Below, in pieces: positions 44,597 through 52,929 of a stretch of DNA of 64,000 nucleotides. The DNA lies in the NCBI GenBank assembly GCA_029243245.1, contig JAQWSK010000010.1, positions 1 to 64,000 of the forward strand, in the 5' to 3' direction. Position 1 is the first letter of the stretch. Each line of letters opens with the position of its first letter. Source of the DNA: Flavobacteriaceae bacterium (lineage in GTDB: Bacteria > Bacteroidota > Bacteroidia > Flavobacteriales > Flavobacteriaceae). The position numbers were made by a program, and so were the translations under genes. Below the pieces are notes generated by a model, which was not told the origin of the DNA, did no database searches, and saw nothing but the letters and a program-made list of their open reading frames with translations.

Positions 44597-45874
44597 TTAT
44601 TCTTCTCTTAATGCCTCAATAGGTTTAATACTAATTGCTCTTTGTGCTGGAATTAATCCAATCAAAGTTCCTAGGCTGACCATAATAAATAATGCGCCAA
44701 GAACAAAATATATAGGAACCGTTGGGTTAGTATATGGAAAATCTGTCATGTCAATTGTGTATGCATTTATGCCAGCTAAAACAAATGCTCCAAGAATTAT
44801 TCCTAGAATTCCAGCGACTATAGTTAAAAAAACTGATTCCAATATTATTTGCACACGCACTTCTCCAGGAGTTGCCCCTAAAGCTCTTCTAACTCCTAGT
44901 TCCTTAGTCCTTTCTTTTACTGAAATCAATAAAATATTTCCTATTCCAATAATTCCAGCTATAATTGTAGCAATTCCAACAACTAATGAAAGGAAAGTCA
45001 TCCCCTCTGCAAAACCCATTATAGCGTTAAAAATTTCTCCTAAATTAAATGATCCAAAAGCCCTATCATCCTTAGGTGAAACTCTGTGAATTCTTTTAAG
45101 CATCTGTTTAACATCTTGTTCAACTTGAACAACATCAGCATCATCATAAGCAGCTATATTTAGCCAACCAACATAGTTCCCAGTATTATATAAATTTTGA
45201 AAGGTCGTAAAAGGAATAAAAACATCAGAATCTGAGTCAAAAGGTGATCCTTGTCTAAAAAATAATACTCCTACTACTTTAAAAAAAATATTATCGATTC
45301 TAACATATTTTCCTACAGGATTTTCATCAGGTTCAAACAAATCAGAGGCTGTTCTTTCTCCAATAACACAAACCTTCCTATTATTTTTAATATCTTCCTC
45401 ATTGATAAATCTTCCTCCATCATAAATATCTTGTGTAGCTATTTTTCTAAATTCAGGAAAATCTCCATAAATAGCATAATTCCCTGAATTATTATTCCGT
45501 ACAATATTGGCAGGCTCTCCTCCTCCAAAACTTCCACGTGAATTTCTAGGAACTATATATTTGATTTGAGGAATTCTATTTCTTAATATTTCAACGTCTT
45601 GAAGTTTTAAATCAGGCTCTCTTCCAATTTTGAATCCATCATATGGAATACTTGTAGATTGAGCCCATACAAACATGGAGTTCATTGCTACTTTTTGAAA
45701 CTGTCTTTCAAAACCATTATCTAACCCTTTAGCTGAGCCAGAAAGTGCTATATAAATAAAAATTCCCCAAAGAACTCCAACAATGGTAATTGCAGTTCGC
45801 ACTTTATTTTTTTGAATTGATCCAAAAATTTCTTGCCAAGTGTCTCTATCAAAAATTTTTTTTAAACTATTCAT
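44597..45874 (-). CDS. MacB-type ABC transporter permease, second copy
   Basis: Four-helix permease with a large periplasmic domain between helix 1 and helix 2 (MacB_PCD, residues about 20-250) and FtsX-like C-terminal helices. VKERTKELGVRRALGATPGEV is the coupling-helix motif contacting the ATPase. 425 aa. It overlaps the upstream permease gene by 8 bp. The two permeases could form a heterodimer. MacB itself has the ATPase fused; here it is separate. Confidence 0.92.
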   Translation of the reverse strand: MNSLKKIFDRDTWQEIFGSIQKNKVRTAITIVGVLWGIFIYIALSGSAKGLDNGFERQFQKVAMNSMFVWAQSTSIPYDGFKIGREPDLKLQDVEILRNRIPQIKYIVPRNSRGSFGGGEPANIVRNNNSGNYAIYGDFPEFRKIATQDIYDGGRFINEEDIKNNRKVCVIGERTASDLFEPDENPVGKYVRIDNIFFKVVGVLFFRQGSPFDSDSDVFIPFTTFQNLYNTGNYVGWLNIAAYDDADVVQVEQDVKQMLKRIHRVSPKDDRAFGSFNLGEIFNAIMGFAEGMTFLSLVVGIATIIAGIIGIGNILLISVKERTKELGVRRALGATPGEVRVQIILESVFLTIVAGILGIILGAFVLAGINAYTIDMTDFPYTNPTVPIYFVLGALFIMVSLGTLIGLIPAQRAISIKPIEALREE

Positions 45875-47096
45875 CTCTTAAAGCAACTATTGGTTTTATT
45901 GAAGCAGCTCTTTTAGCAGGAATATAACCTGCTATTGCTCCAAAAATAATAAGAATAAAAGTCGAAAAAATCGCAGTTGAAATGTCTACATATGGATTTC
46001 GAATAAAAAACTTATCTAATGTATCTCCTAAATTTTGTAATATCACTATAGCTATAAGCATACCTATAGAACCGGATAATGCTGTAATGAAAATTGACTC
46101 CTGTAAAATCATTGCTATGACTGATCTTGGAGTAGCACCCAATGCTTTTCTAACTCCTAATTCTTTAGTTCTCTCTTTAACAACAAAAACCATGATATTC
46201 GAAATTCCTATAATACCAGCTATTAGAGTACCCAAGCCAACAAAAGCAACTATATACTGTAGCACACTTGCAAATTGTTCGTTTTGATTTGCAGCTTGAG
46301 CTATATTTCTAATGTAAATACCTTTTGAGTCAGTAGGGTCAATAGACTTTTTATTTTTCAAAAACAACCTTAATTTTTTTTCAAATATGAGTGCAATTTT
46401 TAGACCTAATTCTGGTTTAAAACTAACTAGTATTTGATCAATTTTATCATTACTTTTTTCAAGAAGTTGTCGAGTCGTATAAGGTAAAAATATAATTCTT
46501 TCTTCATTGTCTCCTCCTTCATCTTGAAATACTCCAATTACTTTAAAAGCAACTCCAGCCAAAGAAATATATTTCCCTATGGGATCTTCTTGTTTAAAAA
46601 GATCTAAAGCTACTAATCTTCCTATAACGGCATTTTTAGTTTTATTTTTTACATCATTTTCATTTAAGTAACGCCCTTTCATCATTATTGTCTTTTCAAA
46701 ATATTGATGAGAAGGTGCTACTCCTTGAGTAGAATAATTATTAGATTCATTTTTATAACTTGAAATCGAAAATCGGTTAATTCTGGGAGTAATATATTCT
46801 AAATAAAAAGGGAAATTTAATTTAATGTCTTCTATATCTGAATTTTTAAATTCAATCCGTCTATTTGATTTAAATCCTTTGTAAGGTTTTGAAGTTTTAC
46901 CTGCAAATATTCTTATACTGTTTGTAGCATCATCAAGAAATTCTTCTTTGAAAGTGTTTTTTAGACCATTTCCAAAACCAAATAAAATAATGAAAATGAA
47001 AATTCCAAGAGCAATAGTAAAACCAGACAAAAAAGTTCGAAGTTTGTTTTTTGCTATAGTTTGAAAAATTTCTTGCCAACGATCTAAACTAAACAT
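45867..47096 (-). CDS. MacB-type ABC transporter permease, first copy
   Basis: 409-aa paralogue of the following gene with the same layout: helix 1 (FLSGFTIALGIFIFIILFGF), MacB_PCD domain, and C-terminal helices with VKERTKELGVRKALGATPRSV. It overlaps the ATPase gene by 8 bp and the second permease by 8 bp. Confidence 0.92.
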   Translation of the reverse strand: MFSLDRWQEIFQTIAKNKLRTFLSGFTIALGIFIFIILFGFGNGLKNTFKEEFLDDATNSIRIFAGKTSKPYKGFKSNRRIEFKNSDIEDIKLNFPFYLEYITPRINRFSISSYKNESNNYSTQGVAPSHQYFEKTIMMKGRYLNENDVKNKTKNAVIGRLVALDLFKQEDPIGKYISLAGVAFKVIGVFQDEGGDNEERIIFLPYTTRQLLEKSNDKIDQILVSFKPELGLKIALIFEKKLRLFLKNKKSIDPTDSKGIYIRNIAQAANQNEQFASVLQYIVAFVGLGTLIAGIIGISNIMVFVVKERTKELGVRKALGATPRSVIAMILQESIFITALSGSIGMLIAIVILQNLGDTLDKFFIRNPYVDISTAIFSTFILIIFGAIAGYIPAKRAASIKPIVALRDE

Positions 47097-47790
47097 ACTT
47101 TGAAGCTAATACTTGTTCTACATTTTTATCTTCTACGATAACACCATCTTTTAATCTTACAATTCTTTTACACATTTTAGCAATATCTTCTTCATGAGTA
47201 ACTACTAAAATTGTTTTTCCTTCTTCATTAATTTTTTGAATTAAATCCATGACCTCAAATGAAGTAGTTGTATCAAGTGCTCCAGTCGGCTCATCTGCTA
47301 ATAAAACTTTAGGTCTAGCAGCCATAGCTCTTGCTATAGCAACTCTCTGTTTTTGACCTCCTGACAATTCACTTGGGAGGTGAGTAGCCCATTCTTTAAG
47401 GCCCACTTTTTCAAGGTAACTCAAAGCAATTTCTTGACGTTCTTTTCTTTTTATCCCTTGGTAGTAAAGAGGTAAAGAAACATTTTCAAGAGCAGTTTTA
47501 TAATTTATCAAATTAAACGATTGAAACACAAAGCCTAAAAACTTGTTACGGTATCTTGCTGCTTTAGTTTCATCTAAATCTTTAATGATAACATCATCAA
47601 GGGTGTACTGACCTTCATCCAAGAGGTCAAGCATGCCAACTATGTTTAGTAGTGTTGACTTTCCTGATCCAGACGAACCCATGATTGCAACTAATTCTCC
47701 TTGGTCAACTTTAAAATCAATGCCTTTTAAAACGTGTAAGGTGTTATTACCCATTTTATAAGACTTATGAAGGTTTTCAATCTTTATCAT
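47089..47790 (-). CDS. ABC transporter ATP-binding protein (MacB/LolD type)
   Basis: Powers the export system. Walker A is GSSGSGKSTLLN, signature LSGGQKQRVAIARAM, Walker B VLLADEPTGALDTTT, H-loop VVTHEEDIA. ATG 47790 (MIKIENLHKSYKMGNN) is the family start; an in-frame TTG at 47811 would add seven residues. About 233 aa. First gene of the operon; two candidate promoters precede it. MacB-like systems export peptides, lipoproteins or drugs; cargo unknown. Confidence 0.94.
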   Translation of the reverse strand: MIKIENLHKSYKMGNNTLHVLKGIDFKVDQGELVAIMGSSGSGKSTLLNIVGMLDLLDEGQYTLDDVIIKDLDETKAARYRNKFLGFVFQSFNLINYKTALENVSLPLYYQGIKRKERQEIALSYLEKVGLKEWATHLPSELSGGQKQRVAIARAMAARPKVLLADEPTGALDTTTSFEVMDLIQKINEEGKTILVVTHEEDIAKMCKRIVRLKDGVIVEDKNVEQVLASKYV

Positions 47791-47808
47791 TTTTGATTTT
47801 TTTCGCCA

Positions 47809-47840
47809 CAAATATATATTTTAAATTACTTTGATTCCAA
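47809..47840 (-). promoter_or_regulatory. Proximal promoter of the export operon
   Basis: Minus-strand TTG (47838-47840), 21-bp spacer, TATATTTG (47809-47816), ending 18 bp before the ATPase ATG at 47790. Good match to the Bacteroidota consensus. Confidence 0.65.
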
Positions 47841-47905
47841 TTTATTTGTGAAATCTTATTTATTAACTTTAGATGTTTTTATGTCTAAAAGGTTTAAATA
47901 TTTTG

Positions 47906-47935
47906 CAAATATATATATAACAATGTACTATGCAA
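47906..47935 (-). promoter_or_regulatory. Distal promoter of the export operon, overlapped by an inverted repeat
   Basis: Minus-strand TTG (47933-47935), 19-bp spacer, TATATTTG (47906-47913). The TTG falls in the 5-bp loop of the inverted repeat at 47922-47948, so a protein bound to the repeat would cover the promoter. Confidence 0.55.
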
Positions 47936-47948
47936 AACATAGTACATT
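47922..47948. promoter_or_regulatory. 11-bp perfect inverted repeat, candidate operator or terminator
   Basis: AATGTACTATG (47922-47932), loop CAAAA, CATAGTACATT (47938-47948). It lies 10 bp after the DUF2141 stop and over the distal export promoter. There is no T run after it on the minus strand, so an operator is favoured over a standard terminator. Confidence 0.5.
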
Positions 47949-47958
47949 ATTTGTTTAA

Positions 47959-48444
47959 TTAATTTATTGGTCTCATTTTTATACTTAAATCACCTTTAAT
48001 TTCAAAAATCATACTTTCATATTTAGGTGGTCCCATAAAACCTTTAATATTATTTGAATTACCATAACTTTCTTTAGGCTGCCCAAAAATTCCCATATCT
48101 AATATTCCATTATTATTTATATCATGCCAAAACTGAACTACATATTTTCCTGAGTTAAGAGAATCTATTTTTAATATGCATTCACTATCAATAATAGGAA
48201 TTTTATTTATTGCTGCTATTTTATTTTTATTTTCATCAAACAATCCAAGCATTAAATTCCCTTCATCATTTTTCAGTTTAGTTACTTCGATATTTAATGA
48301 ATATGGGCCTGTCTCTTCAGTAAAGAAATAAACATTATTACGTAATACTGTTTTCATACTTTCTTTTGATTTTTTTTGGCTAAATACTATTTGAATATTA
48401 ATAATAATTAATGATAACAGTATTCTAAATATTATTGCTTTCAC
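47959..48444 (-). CDS. DUF2141 family secreted protein
   Basis: 161-aa secreted beta-sandwich protein. The signal segment IFRILLSLIIINIQIVFS is followed by the domain with EGNLMLGLFDENKNKIAA and FWHDINNNGILDMGIFGQPKE, the family core whose DxNxNGxxD pattern may bind Ca. Function of the family unknown. Start is GTG overlapping the regulator stop (TCAC/GTGA, 48441-48444). Last gene of a three-gene coupled set. Confidence 0.85.
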   Translation of the reverse strand: MKAIIFRILLSLIIINIQIVFSQKKSKESMKTVLRNNVYFFTEETGPYSLNIEVTKLKNDEGNLMLGLFDENKNKIAAINKIPIIDSECILKIDSLNSGKYVVQFWHDINNNGILDMGIFGQPKESYGNSNNIKGFMGPPKYESMIFEIKGDLSIKMRPIN

Positions 48445-48731
48445 CTTTGGTTATTTTTATATAATTGAAGTTCTTTAAAAAAAAGTTTAAATGAATTTTT
48501 ACCCTTAATAGTAATCGAGCATGTTGTATTTGGATAATTGTTATTGAAGGATTTCTTAATTTTAATATATCCGGCCTCATTTAATTTTTTTATCTGTATA
48601 CTCAGGTTTCCTTTTGTAGCCCCTGATATTTTGGATAATGATTTAAAACTAGACTTATCAACAGATATCAAAAATGAAATTATTTTTAATCTAATAGGGT
48701 TGAAAAGCAGTTTTTCTAGATCTTTATTCAT
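48441..48731 (-). CDS. Small winged-helix transcriptional regulator
   Basis: 96-aa single winged-helix domain of the ArsR/MarR-like small type (HTH_34-like). NPIRLKIISFLIS is helix 1, SFKSLSKISGATKGNLSIQI is the turn and recognition helix, KLNEAGYIKIKKSF starts the wing. No ligand-binding domain and no metal-binding cysteines. It overlaps the membrane gene by 8 bp and DUF2141 by 4 bp. The palindrome in the operon promoter is its likely own operator (inference). Confidence 0.82.
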   Translation of the reverse strand: MNKDLEKLLFNPIRLKIISFLISVDKSSFKSLSKISGATKGNLSIQIKKLNEAGYIKIKKSFNNNYPNTTCSITIKGKNSFKLFFKELQLYKNNQR

Positions 48732-49293
48732 CCTTCTGATTATAAAGAACTAAACCAGGTAGCAAGAGACCAAATATTTGAGCGATTATAGTGTAAACTA
48801 GCGTATTAACTAATGGATAAAATTCAATACTATAGAACAGCAAAAATAATATTACTCCACCAACAATAACTGATTTTGACTTTAAAATCAATCCGGTCGT
48901 GAACACAGTCAAGGCTAATAATAAAACAATATTTTGAACTGGATTTTGATTATTAATAATAGACACAGGAATTATAACTAAAATCCATGAAAGACCAAAA
49001 ACCATCCACACGATTTTTATCACCCTACCTATATGAGTTTCATAACCCTTTTTAATTCCAATTTTAATATTATAGTTTGTAGTGTATACCATTCCAACTA
49101 AAGGAAGAACAACCCAGAAAATAACTGCTGAAAATTTAGTTTGCTGAATGAAAGCTGGAAAAGAAAGGTGAATTATACACATTATAGTTATAAATATTCC
49201 CCAAAAAATAAAATTAAACCCAAGTGGTTTAAGGTCTACTTTTGCTTTATTAATAGCTTCATTTATTATATTAATTTGTTCTTTTGATTTCAT
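48724..49293 (-). CDS. Hypothetical membrane protein coupled to the regulator
   Basis: 189-aa protein with about five or six hydrophobic segments (FIFWGIFITIMCIIHLSF, VIFWVVLPLVGMVYTT, VFGLSWILVIIPVSII, IVLLLALTVFTTGLIL, VILFLLFYSIEF, IIAQIFGLLLPGLVLY). Both ends appear cytosolic. No recognised motif. It is first gene of the membrane-regulator-DUF2141 set, so it may sense or respond to an envelope signal; this is inference. Confidence 0.75.
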   Translation of the reverse strand: MKSKEQINIINEAINKAKVDLKPLGFNFIFWGIFITIMCIIHLSFPAFIQQTKFSAVIFWVVLPLVGMVYTTNYNIKIGIKKGYETHIGRVIKIVWMVFGLSWILVIIPVSIINNQNPVQNIVLLLALTVFTTGLILKSKSVIVGGVILFLLFYSIEFYPLVNTLVYTIIAQIFGLLLPGLVLYNQKDE

Positions 49294-49313
49294 ATATTTT
49301 TATTAAATTTGGA

Positions 49314-49344
49314 CAAATATAAACTAGTTTATATTATAAACCAA
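49314..49344 (-). promoter_or_regulatory. Promoter of the membrane protein-regulator-DUF2141 operon
   Basis: Minus-strand TTG (49342-49344 complement), 20-bp spacer, TATATTTG (49314-49321), ending 20 bp before the ATG at 49293. The TTG itself is part of a second TATATTTG (49342-49349). Confidence 0.65.
49316..49335. promoter_or_regulatory. Perfect 20-bp palindrome over the -7 box, candidate operator
   Basis: AATATAAACTAGTTTATATT reads the same on both strands and covers most of the -7 box and half of the spacer of the regulator operon. Very suited to a dimeric winged-helix repressor. Binding is inferred from position only. Confidence 0.6.
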
Positions 49345-49360
49345 ATATATGAAATAAAAG

Positions 49361-49585
49361 TTAACTTTTATATATTTTAAAAATTCTCCATCCCACCAAA
49401 GCAACTAAAATATAGGGTATTGCCATCAGATACACAATCCCGTTATTAATTCCCTTGGCCATTTGCTGACCCTCTTCTGACTCTAAAACAGCTCTACACA
49501 TTGAACATTGCGCACTAACAGGATCAATAAATAATATTAAAATTAATCCCAAGAAAAATAATTTTCTAATTGTATTAACTGACAT
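49361..49585 (-). CDS. Small secreted CxxC membrane protein in the oxidase cluster
   Basis: 74 aa. Signal peptide (KLFFLGLILILFIDPVSA), then QCSMCRAVLES, a periplasmic CxxC, then one transmembrane helix (IVYLMAIPYILVALVGWRIF). Overlaps the DUF420 gene by 11 bp. Similar small proteins accompany oxidase genes in Bacteroidota. The CSMC pair could handle copper or disulfides during oxidase assembly; that is inference. Confidence 0.75.
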   Translation of the reverse strand: MSVNTIRKLFFLGLILILFIDPVSAQCSMCRAVLESEEGQQMAKGINNGIVYLMAIPYILVALVGWRIFKIYKS

Positions 49586-50117
49586 AATAAGGAGATATCA
49601 TTAAATATACAATTACACCAGTTACAGCTATATAAAGCCAAATTGGAAATGTAATTCTAGCAATTTTTTTGTGGTCTTCAAAAAGTTTTGAAATAGCCCT
49701 TACATAAGTTACTAAAACCATAGGAATGATTCCAATAGAAAGTGTAATATGAGATACTAATATGAAAAAATAAACTCCTTTAATAAACCCTTTTCCTCCA
49801 TATGGAGTTGGATCAGATGTCATATGGTATGCAACATACATTCCCAAAAAAACAACAGATAAAGCTATTGCAGACTTCATCAATCTTTCATGTAAAATGA
49901 TACTTTTTTGTTTTATTGAAATAAATGCAAAAACTAATAAAATTGCAGTTATACCATTAATTGATGCATAGATAGGAGGTAAAAAATTAAGAGGGGCTAC
50001 GTTAGGTATTCTAATTCCAAATAAAATTGCTACTACTAAAGGTATGCATACAGATATAAGAATAATCCACTTTTTATATTTTAAAGTGGGCGCTGTAATG
50101 TCTTGATTTTTTCTCAT
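49575..50117 (-). CDS. DUF420 membrane protein, oxidase-assembly type (CtaM-like)
   Basis: 180 aa with five hydrophobic segments. DUF420 members include CtaM, needed for heme-copper oxidase maturation in Gram-positives. HERLMKSAIALSVVFLGMYVAYH and FILVSHITLSIGIIPMVLVTYVRA hold conserved histidines, possible metal or heme ligands. 4 bp after the SCO gene. Confidence 0.85.
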   Translation of the reverse strand: MRKNQDITAPTLKYKKWIILISVCIPLVVAILFGIRIPNVAPLNFLPPIYASINGITAILLVFAFISIKQKSIILHERLMKSAIALSVVFLGMYVAYHMTSDPTPYGGKGFIKGVYFFILVSHITLSIGIIPMVLVTYVRAISKLFEDHKKIARITFPIWLYIAVTGVIVYLMISPYYVS

Positions 50118-50121
50118 AATA

Positions 50122-50820
50122 CTATTCTTTCAATAACTTTGGAATATCTTCTAAAAGCATATCTGTTCCTTCTGGGAATTCTGAGTTTTCTTGATCAATT
50201 CCAAGATAATAAACAATTGGGTTTCCATATGAATCTAATCTAGATCTTATGTATCCTTTTTTATCAATTAAGGCAAAATATCCCTGATGCTCAAAACCTC
50301 CAGCAACTTCTGGATTGACTGATGAAAAAATGTTAAACCCTTTATTAGACAATTCAAAAACAGATTTTTTATCTGAGGTTAAAAAATGCCAATTTTTAGT
50401 AAAAACATCATGCAATTCGGCATACTCTTTTAAAACTTTTGGAGAATCGTGTTCCGGATCAATAGTGAAAGAGGCTATTCCAAAATCTTCTCTTTCACCA
50501 AATGAGCTTTCTAAACGTTTCATGTTTCTATTCATGATAGGACAAATACTTGGACAGGTAGTAAAGAAAAATTCAACTACATATACTTTATCATTATAAT
50601 CCTCATTTCCAATCATTAATTGATCTTGGTTAGTCATTAGGAATGATGGTACTTTTCTTGCCTCACCATCTAACGTAATATAAGATAATGGCTCAGACTC
50701 TGAAGATCTATTATTTTCAACAATTTTGGAATTTGTGATTCTATCAATAATTACTGGTAATAATATGAGAGCAATTATGATCAAAATAAAAGATAAAATT
50801 AAAAAGTAATATTTTTTCAT
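50122..50820 (-). CDS. SCO1/SenC family copper chaperone
   Basis: Delivers copper to the CuA centre of cytochrome oxidase. N-terminal anchor, thioredoxin fold with FFTTCPSICPIMNRNM (CxxxC) near residue 90 and the copper-binding His in GGFEHQGYFALIDKKGYIRSR-like sequence. FTIDPEHDSPKVLKEYAE is also typical. 232 aa. It stands between a thioredoxin-like gene and DUF420. Confidence 0.93.
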   Translation of the reverse strand: MKKYYFLILSFILIIIALILLPVIIDRITNSKIVENNRSSESEPLSYITLDGEARKVPSFLMTNQDQLMIGNEDYNDKVYVVEFFFTTCPSICPIMNRNMKRLESSFGEREDFGIASFTIDPEHDSPKVLKEYAELHDVFTKNWHFLTSDKKSVFELSNKGFNIFSSVNPEVAGGFEHQGYFALIDKKGYIRSRLDSYGNPIVYYLGIDQENSEFPEGTDMLLEDIPKLLKE

Positions 50821-50829
50821 AACATATTT

Positions 50830-51483
50830 CTATCTAACAGAATATTTTTTTAGTGCTAATCGATATTCTGCTAAAATAACTTTAACATCATCTTCCATTT
50901 TATTATTAAGTTCAGCAACAGATTGAGCATTATACCCAAACAAAATTCCAATATCTTCATCATCGTCCCGTCCTCTTAAATTACTCTTTCGATCAATTAT
51001 AAAAACGTAAGGCGTGCTATGTTTAGAATCTAGACTAAGTGATGTCTTTAAACTAGTAAAGTGATTTTTTATTGACAAAGGTGAACCCTTCATGAATTTC
51101 CAATTAACAAGATCAGTTCCAACACCATTAGACAGTTCTTCTTTTAAAAATTTTAATTGATCTTCTTGATCATCAGTAATTAAAGCGACAAGTTGAAAAT
51201 CCTTAAACTGATAAAAACGTTTATATATTTTTTGATTCAAATTAAAAGCATCACCTTTTTTAAAATTCAAATCTGAGCCCCAGTAACATAAAATAGTAAT
51301 ATGACCATCCAGTTTAACCTCCTGACCTTCTATGTGAGTAAAGGATTTTAAATTCAATACGCTAGGAGTTAGAACTGGTAATTTTGCAAAATTATTTTTA
51401 CCAGAAGCAAAAAATAGATAAATGACTATAGGAAAAACAAACATAATTACGAGAACAATAATTTTTTGTGTTTCTTTTTTCAT
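50830..51483 (-). CDS. Membrane-anchored thioredoxin-like protein without CxxC
   Basis: 217 aa, not a named family to me. N-terminal anchor (IIVLVIMFVFPIVIYLFFAS), then a domain where ITILCYWGSDLNFKKGD takes the place of the SCO/thioredoxin active-site strand. Only one Cys is visible and no CxxxC. TPYVFIIDRKSNLRGRDDDED matches the SCO region before the copper His. Probably a degenerate SCO relative with an assembly role. 9 bp before the SCO gene. Confidence 0.7.
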   Translation of the reverse strand: MKKETQKIIVLVIMFVFPIVIYLFFASGKNNFAKLPVLTPSVLNLKSFTHIEGQEVKLDGHITILCYWGSDLNFKKGDAFNLNQKIYKRFYQFKDFQLVALITDDQEDQLKFLKEELSNGVGTDLVNWKFMKGSPLSIKNHFTSLKTSLSLDSKHSTPYVFIIDRKSNLRGRDDDEDIGILFGYNAQSVAELNNKMEDDVKVILAEYRLALKKYSVR

Positions 51484-51515
51484 TAGGACAATAAAAAATT
51501 AAAAGAATAATTTAG

Positions 51516-51899
51516 TTAAAAGTTCCAACTAACAAACCCCTCCTGCATTATATTGAAAATATAATCCCCTTCAAGTAATATTATAAAAACTAAATATGGA
51601 ATTAATATAATCAAAGGAAGTACAATTGCATCTTTTAATCCTGAGAGTTCATCTCGAATATGCATAAAGTCCCATGCTATATAGTACGCTTTAACTAAAG
51701 TTAAAATAATGAAAATCCAGTTAAGTATTTTAGTTTTTAGAAATGGAGTCATTAAAATTTCAGGCTTAACAATTCCAAGAAAAACTTCAATTGTTGTTAC
51801 AATTGATAAAAAAACAAGCACTCCCCAAATTTTTTGTTGATTTGATTTAAACTTCAGATAACCTCTAAAGATTGATAATTTATGTGAATCGTGTCCCAT
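51516..51899 (-). CDS. Cytochrome c oxidase subunit IV
   Basis: 127-aa three-helix membrane protein of the caa3-type small subunit IV family: helix 1 WGVLVFLSIVTTIEVFLGI, helix 2 ILNWIFIILTLVKAYYIAW followed by DFMHIRDEL, helix 3 AIVLPLIILIPYLVFIILL. The AYYxxxxFMH pattern is the family signature. Between subunit III and the thioredoxin-like gene. Confidence 0.88.
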   Translation of the reverse strand: MGHDSHKLSIFRGYLKFKSNQQKIWGVLVFLSIVTTIEVFLGIVKPEILMTPFLKTKILNWIFIILTLVKAYYIAWDFMHIRDELSGLKDAIVLPLIILIPYLVFIILLEGDYIFNIMQEGFVSWNF

Positions 51900-51908
51900 G
51901 TTTTTATT

Positions 51909-52889
51909 TTAAACTAGATAGAAAAATGTAAATACAAAAACCCAAACTAAGTCTACAAAATGCCAATAAAGACCAACTTTTTCAACCATTTCATAATGCC
52001 CTCTTCTTTCATAAGTCCCAATAAGCACATTGAAGAATATAATTATATTAATAACAACTCCTGAAAAAACATGAAATCCATGAAATCCCGTAATAAAAAA
52101 GAAAAAATCAGCAAAAAGACGATTTCCATATTCATTATGTACAAGATTAGCACCTTGAACAACTTGCGATGCGCTCTCAATTTTAGCTAAAGAATTTTCA
52201 CGAGACAAAACAGTTTTACGACCAAAAGAATTAAGTTTTTCTGTTCTAATTACTAGATCTTCATTATTTTCAAAACCGGCTTTTACTTCAGAAACAGTGA
52301 TTTCAGAAACAGTAGATTCATTACTATACCACAATCCTTTGCTTTTTTCATGGGTTGATCGGTCCGTAGGCAGTTCAAAAGCAAATTCTTCAAGAGAAAC
52401 TCTTTTTCCCGTCTCTAAATTTTGAAACTGTAAGATTTGCCCACCTCTTGTTTCTAAAGCACCATACTCACCTTTTATAAAGTTTTTCCACTCCCAAGCT
52501 TGTGAGCCAACAAAAATTGCACCTCCAATTATTGTTAAAAACATATAAAAAGCAACTTTAGATTGTTTCATATGATGTCCAGCATCTACAGCCAAAACCA
52601 TGGTCACAGAAGAAAAAATTAATATAAATGTCATTAAGGCTACATAATACATAGGTGCTTCAACTCCATGAAGAAATGGAAAGTGATTAAACACTTCATC
52701 AGCAATTGGCCAAGAATCAATATTTTTAAAACGAGAAAAAGCATAAGAAACAAGAAAACCTGAAAATGTCAGTGCGTCTGATACTATAAAAAACCACATC
52801 ATCATTTTACCATAGGTGGCTTCAAATGGCTTTTTTGCACCTCCCCAAAGTGATTCATTTTCAGAATTCTCAGTAGCTGTTACTTCCAT
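51909..52889 (-). CDS. Cytochrome c oxidase subunit III, long form
   Basis: 326 aa. Helices at GKMMMWFFIVSDALTFSGFLVSYAF, MYYVALMTFILIFSSVTMVLA, KVAFYMFLTIIGGAIFVGSQAWEW, FFFITGFHGFHVFSGV and YWHFVDLVWVFVFTFFYL; HGFHVFSG and WHFVDLVW are subunit III signatures. A hydrophilic insert of about 100 residues (120-230) after the EW in helix 3 is a Bacteroidota trait. The catalytic subunit genes are not in the window. Confidence 0.92.
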   Translation of the reverse strand: MEVTATENSENESLWGGAKKPFEATYGKMMMWFFIVSDALTFSGFLVSYAFSRFKNIDSWPIADEVFNHFPFLHGVEAPMYYVALMTFILIFSSVTMVLAVDAGHHMKQSKVAFYMFLTIIGGAIFVGSQAWEWKNFIKGEYGALETRGGQILQFQNLETGKRVSLEEFAFELPTDRSTHEKSKGLWYSNESTVSEITVSEVKAGFENNEDLVIRTEKLNSFGRKTVLSRENSLAKIESASQVVQGANLVHNEYGNRLFADFFFFITGFHGFHVFSGVVINIIIFFNVLIGTYERRGHYEMVEKVGLYWHFVDLVWVFVFTFFYLV

Positions 52890-52929
52890 ACAAAAATTTA
52901 AAATTAATTTTCAAGCAAATTTATTAATT

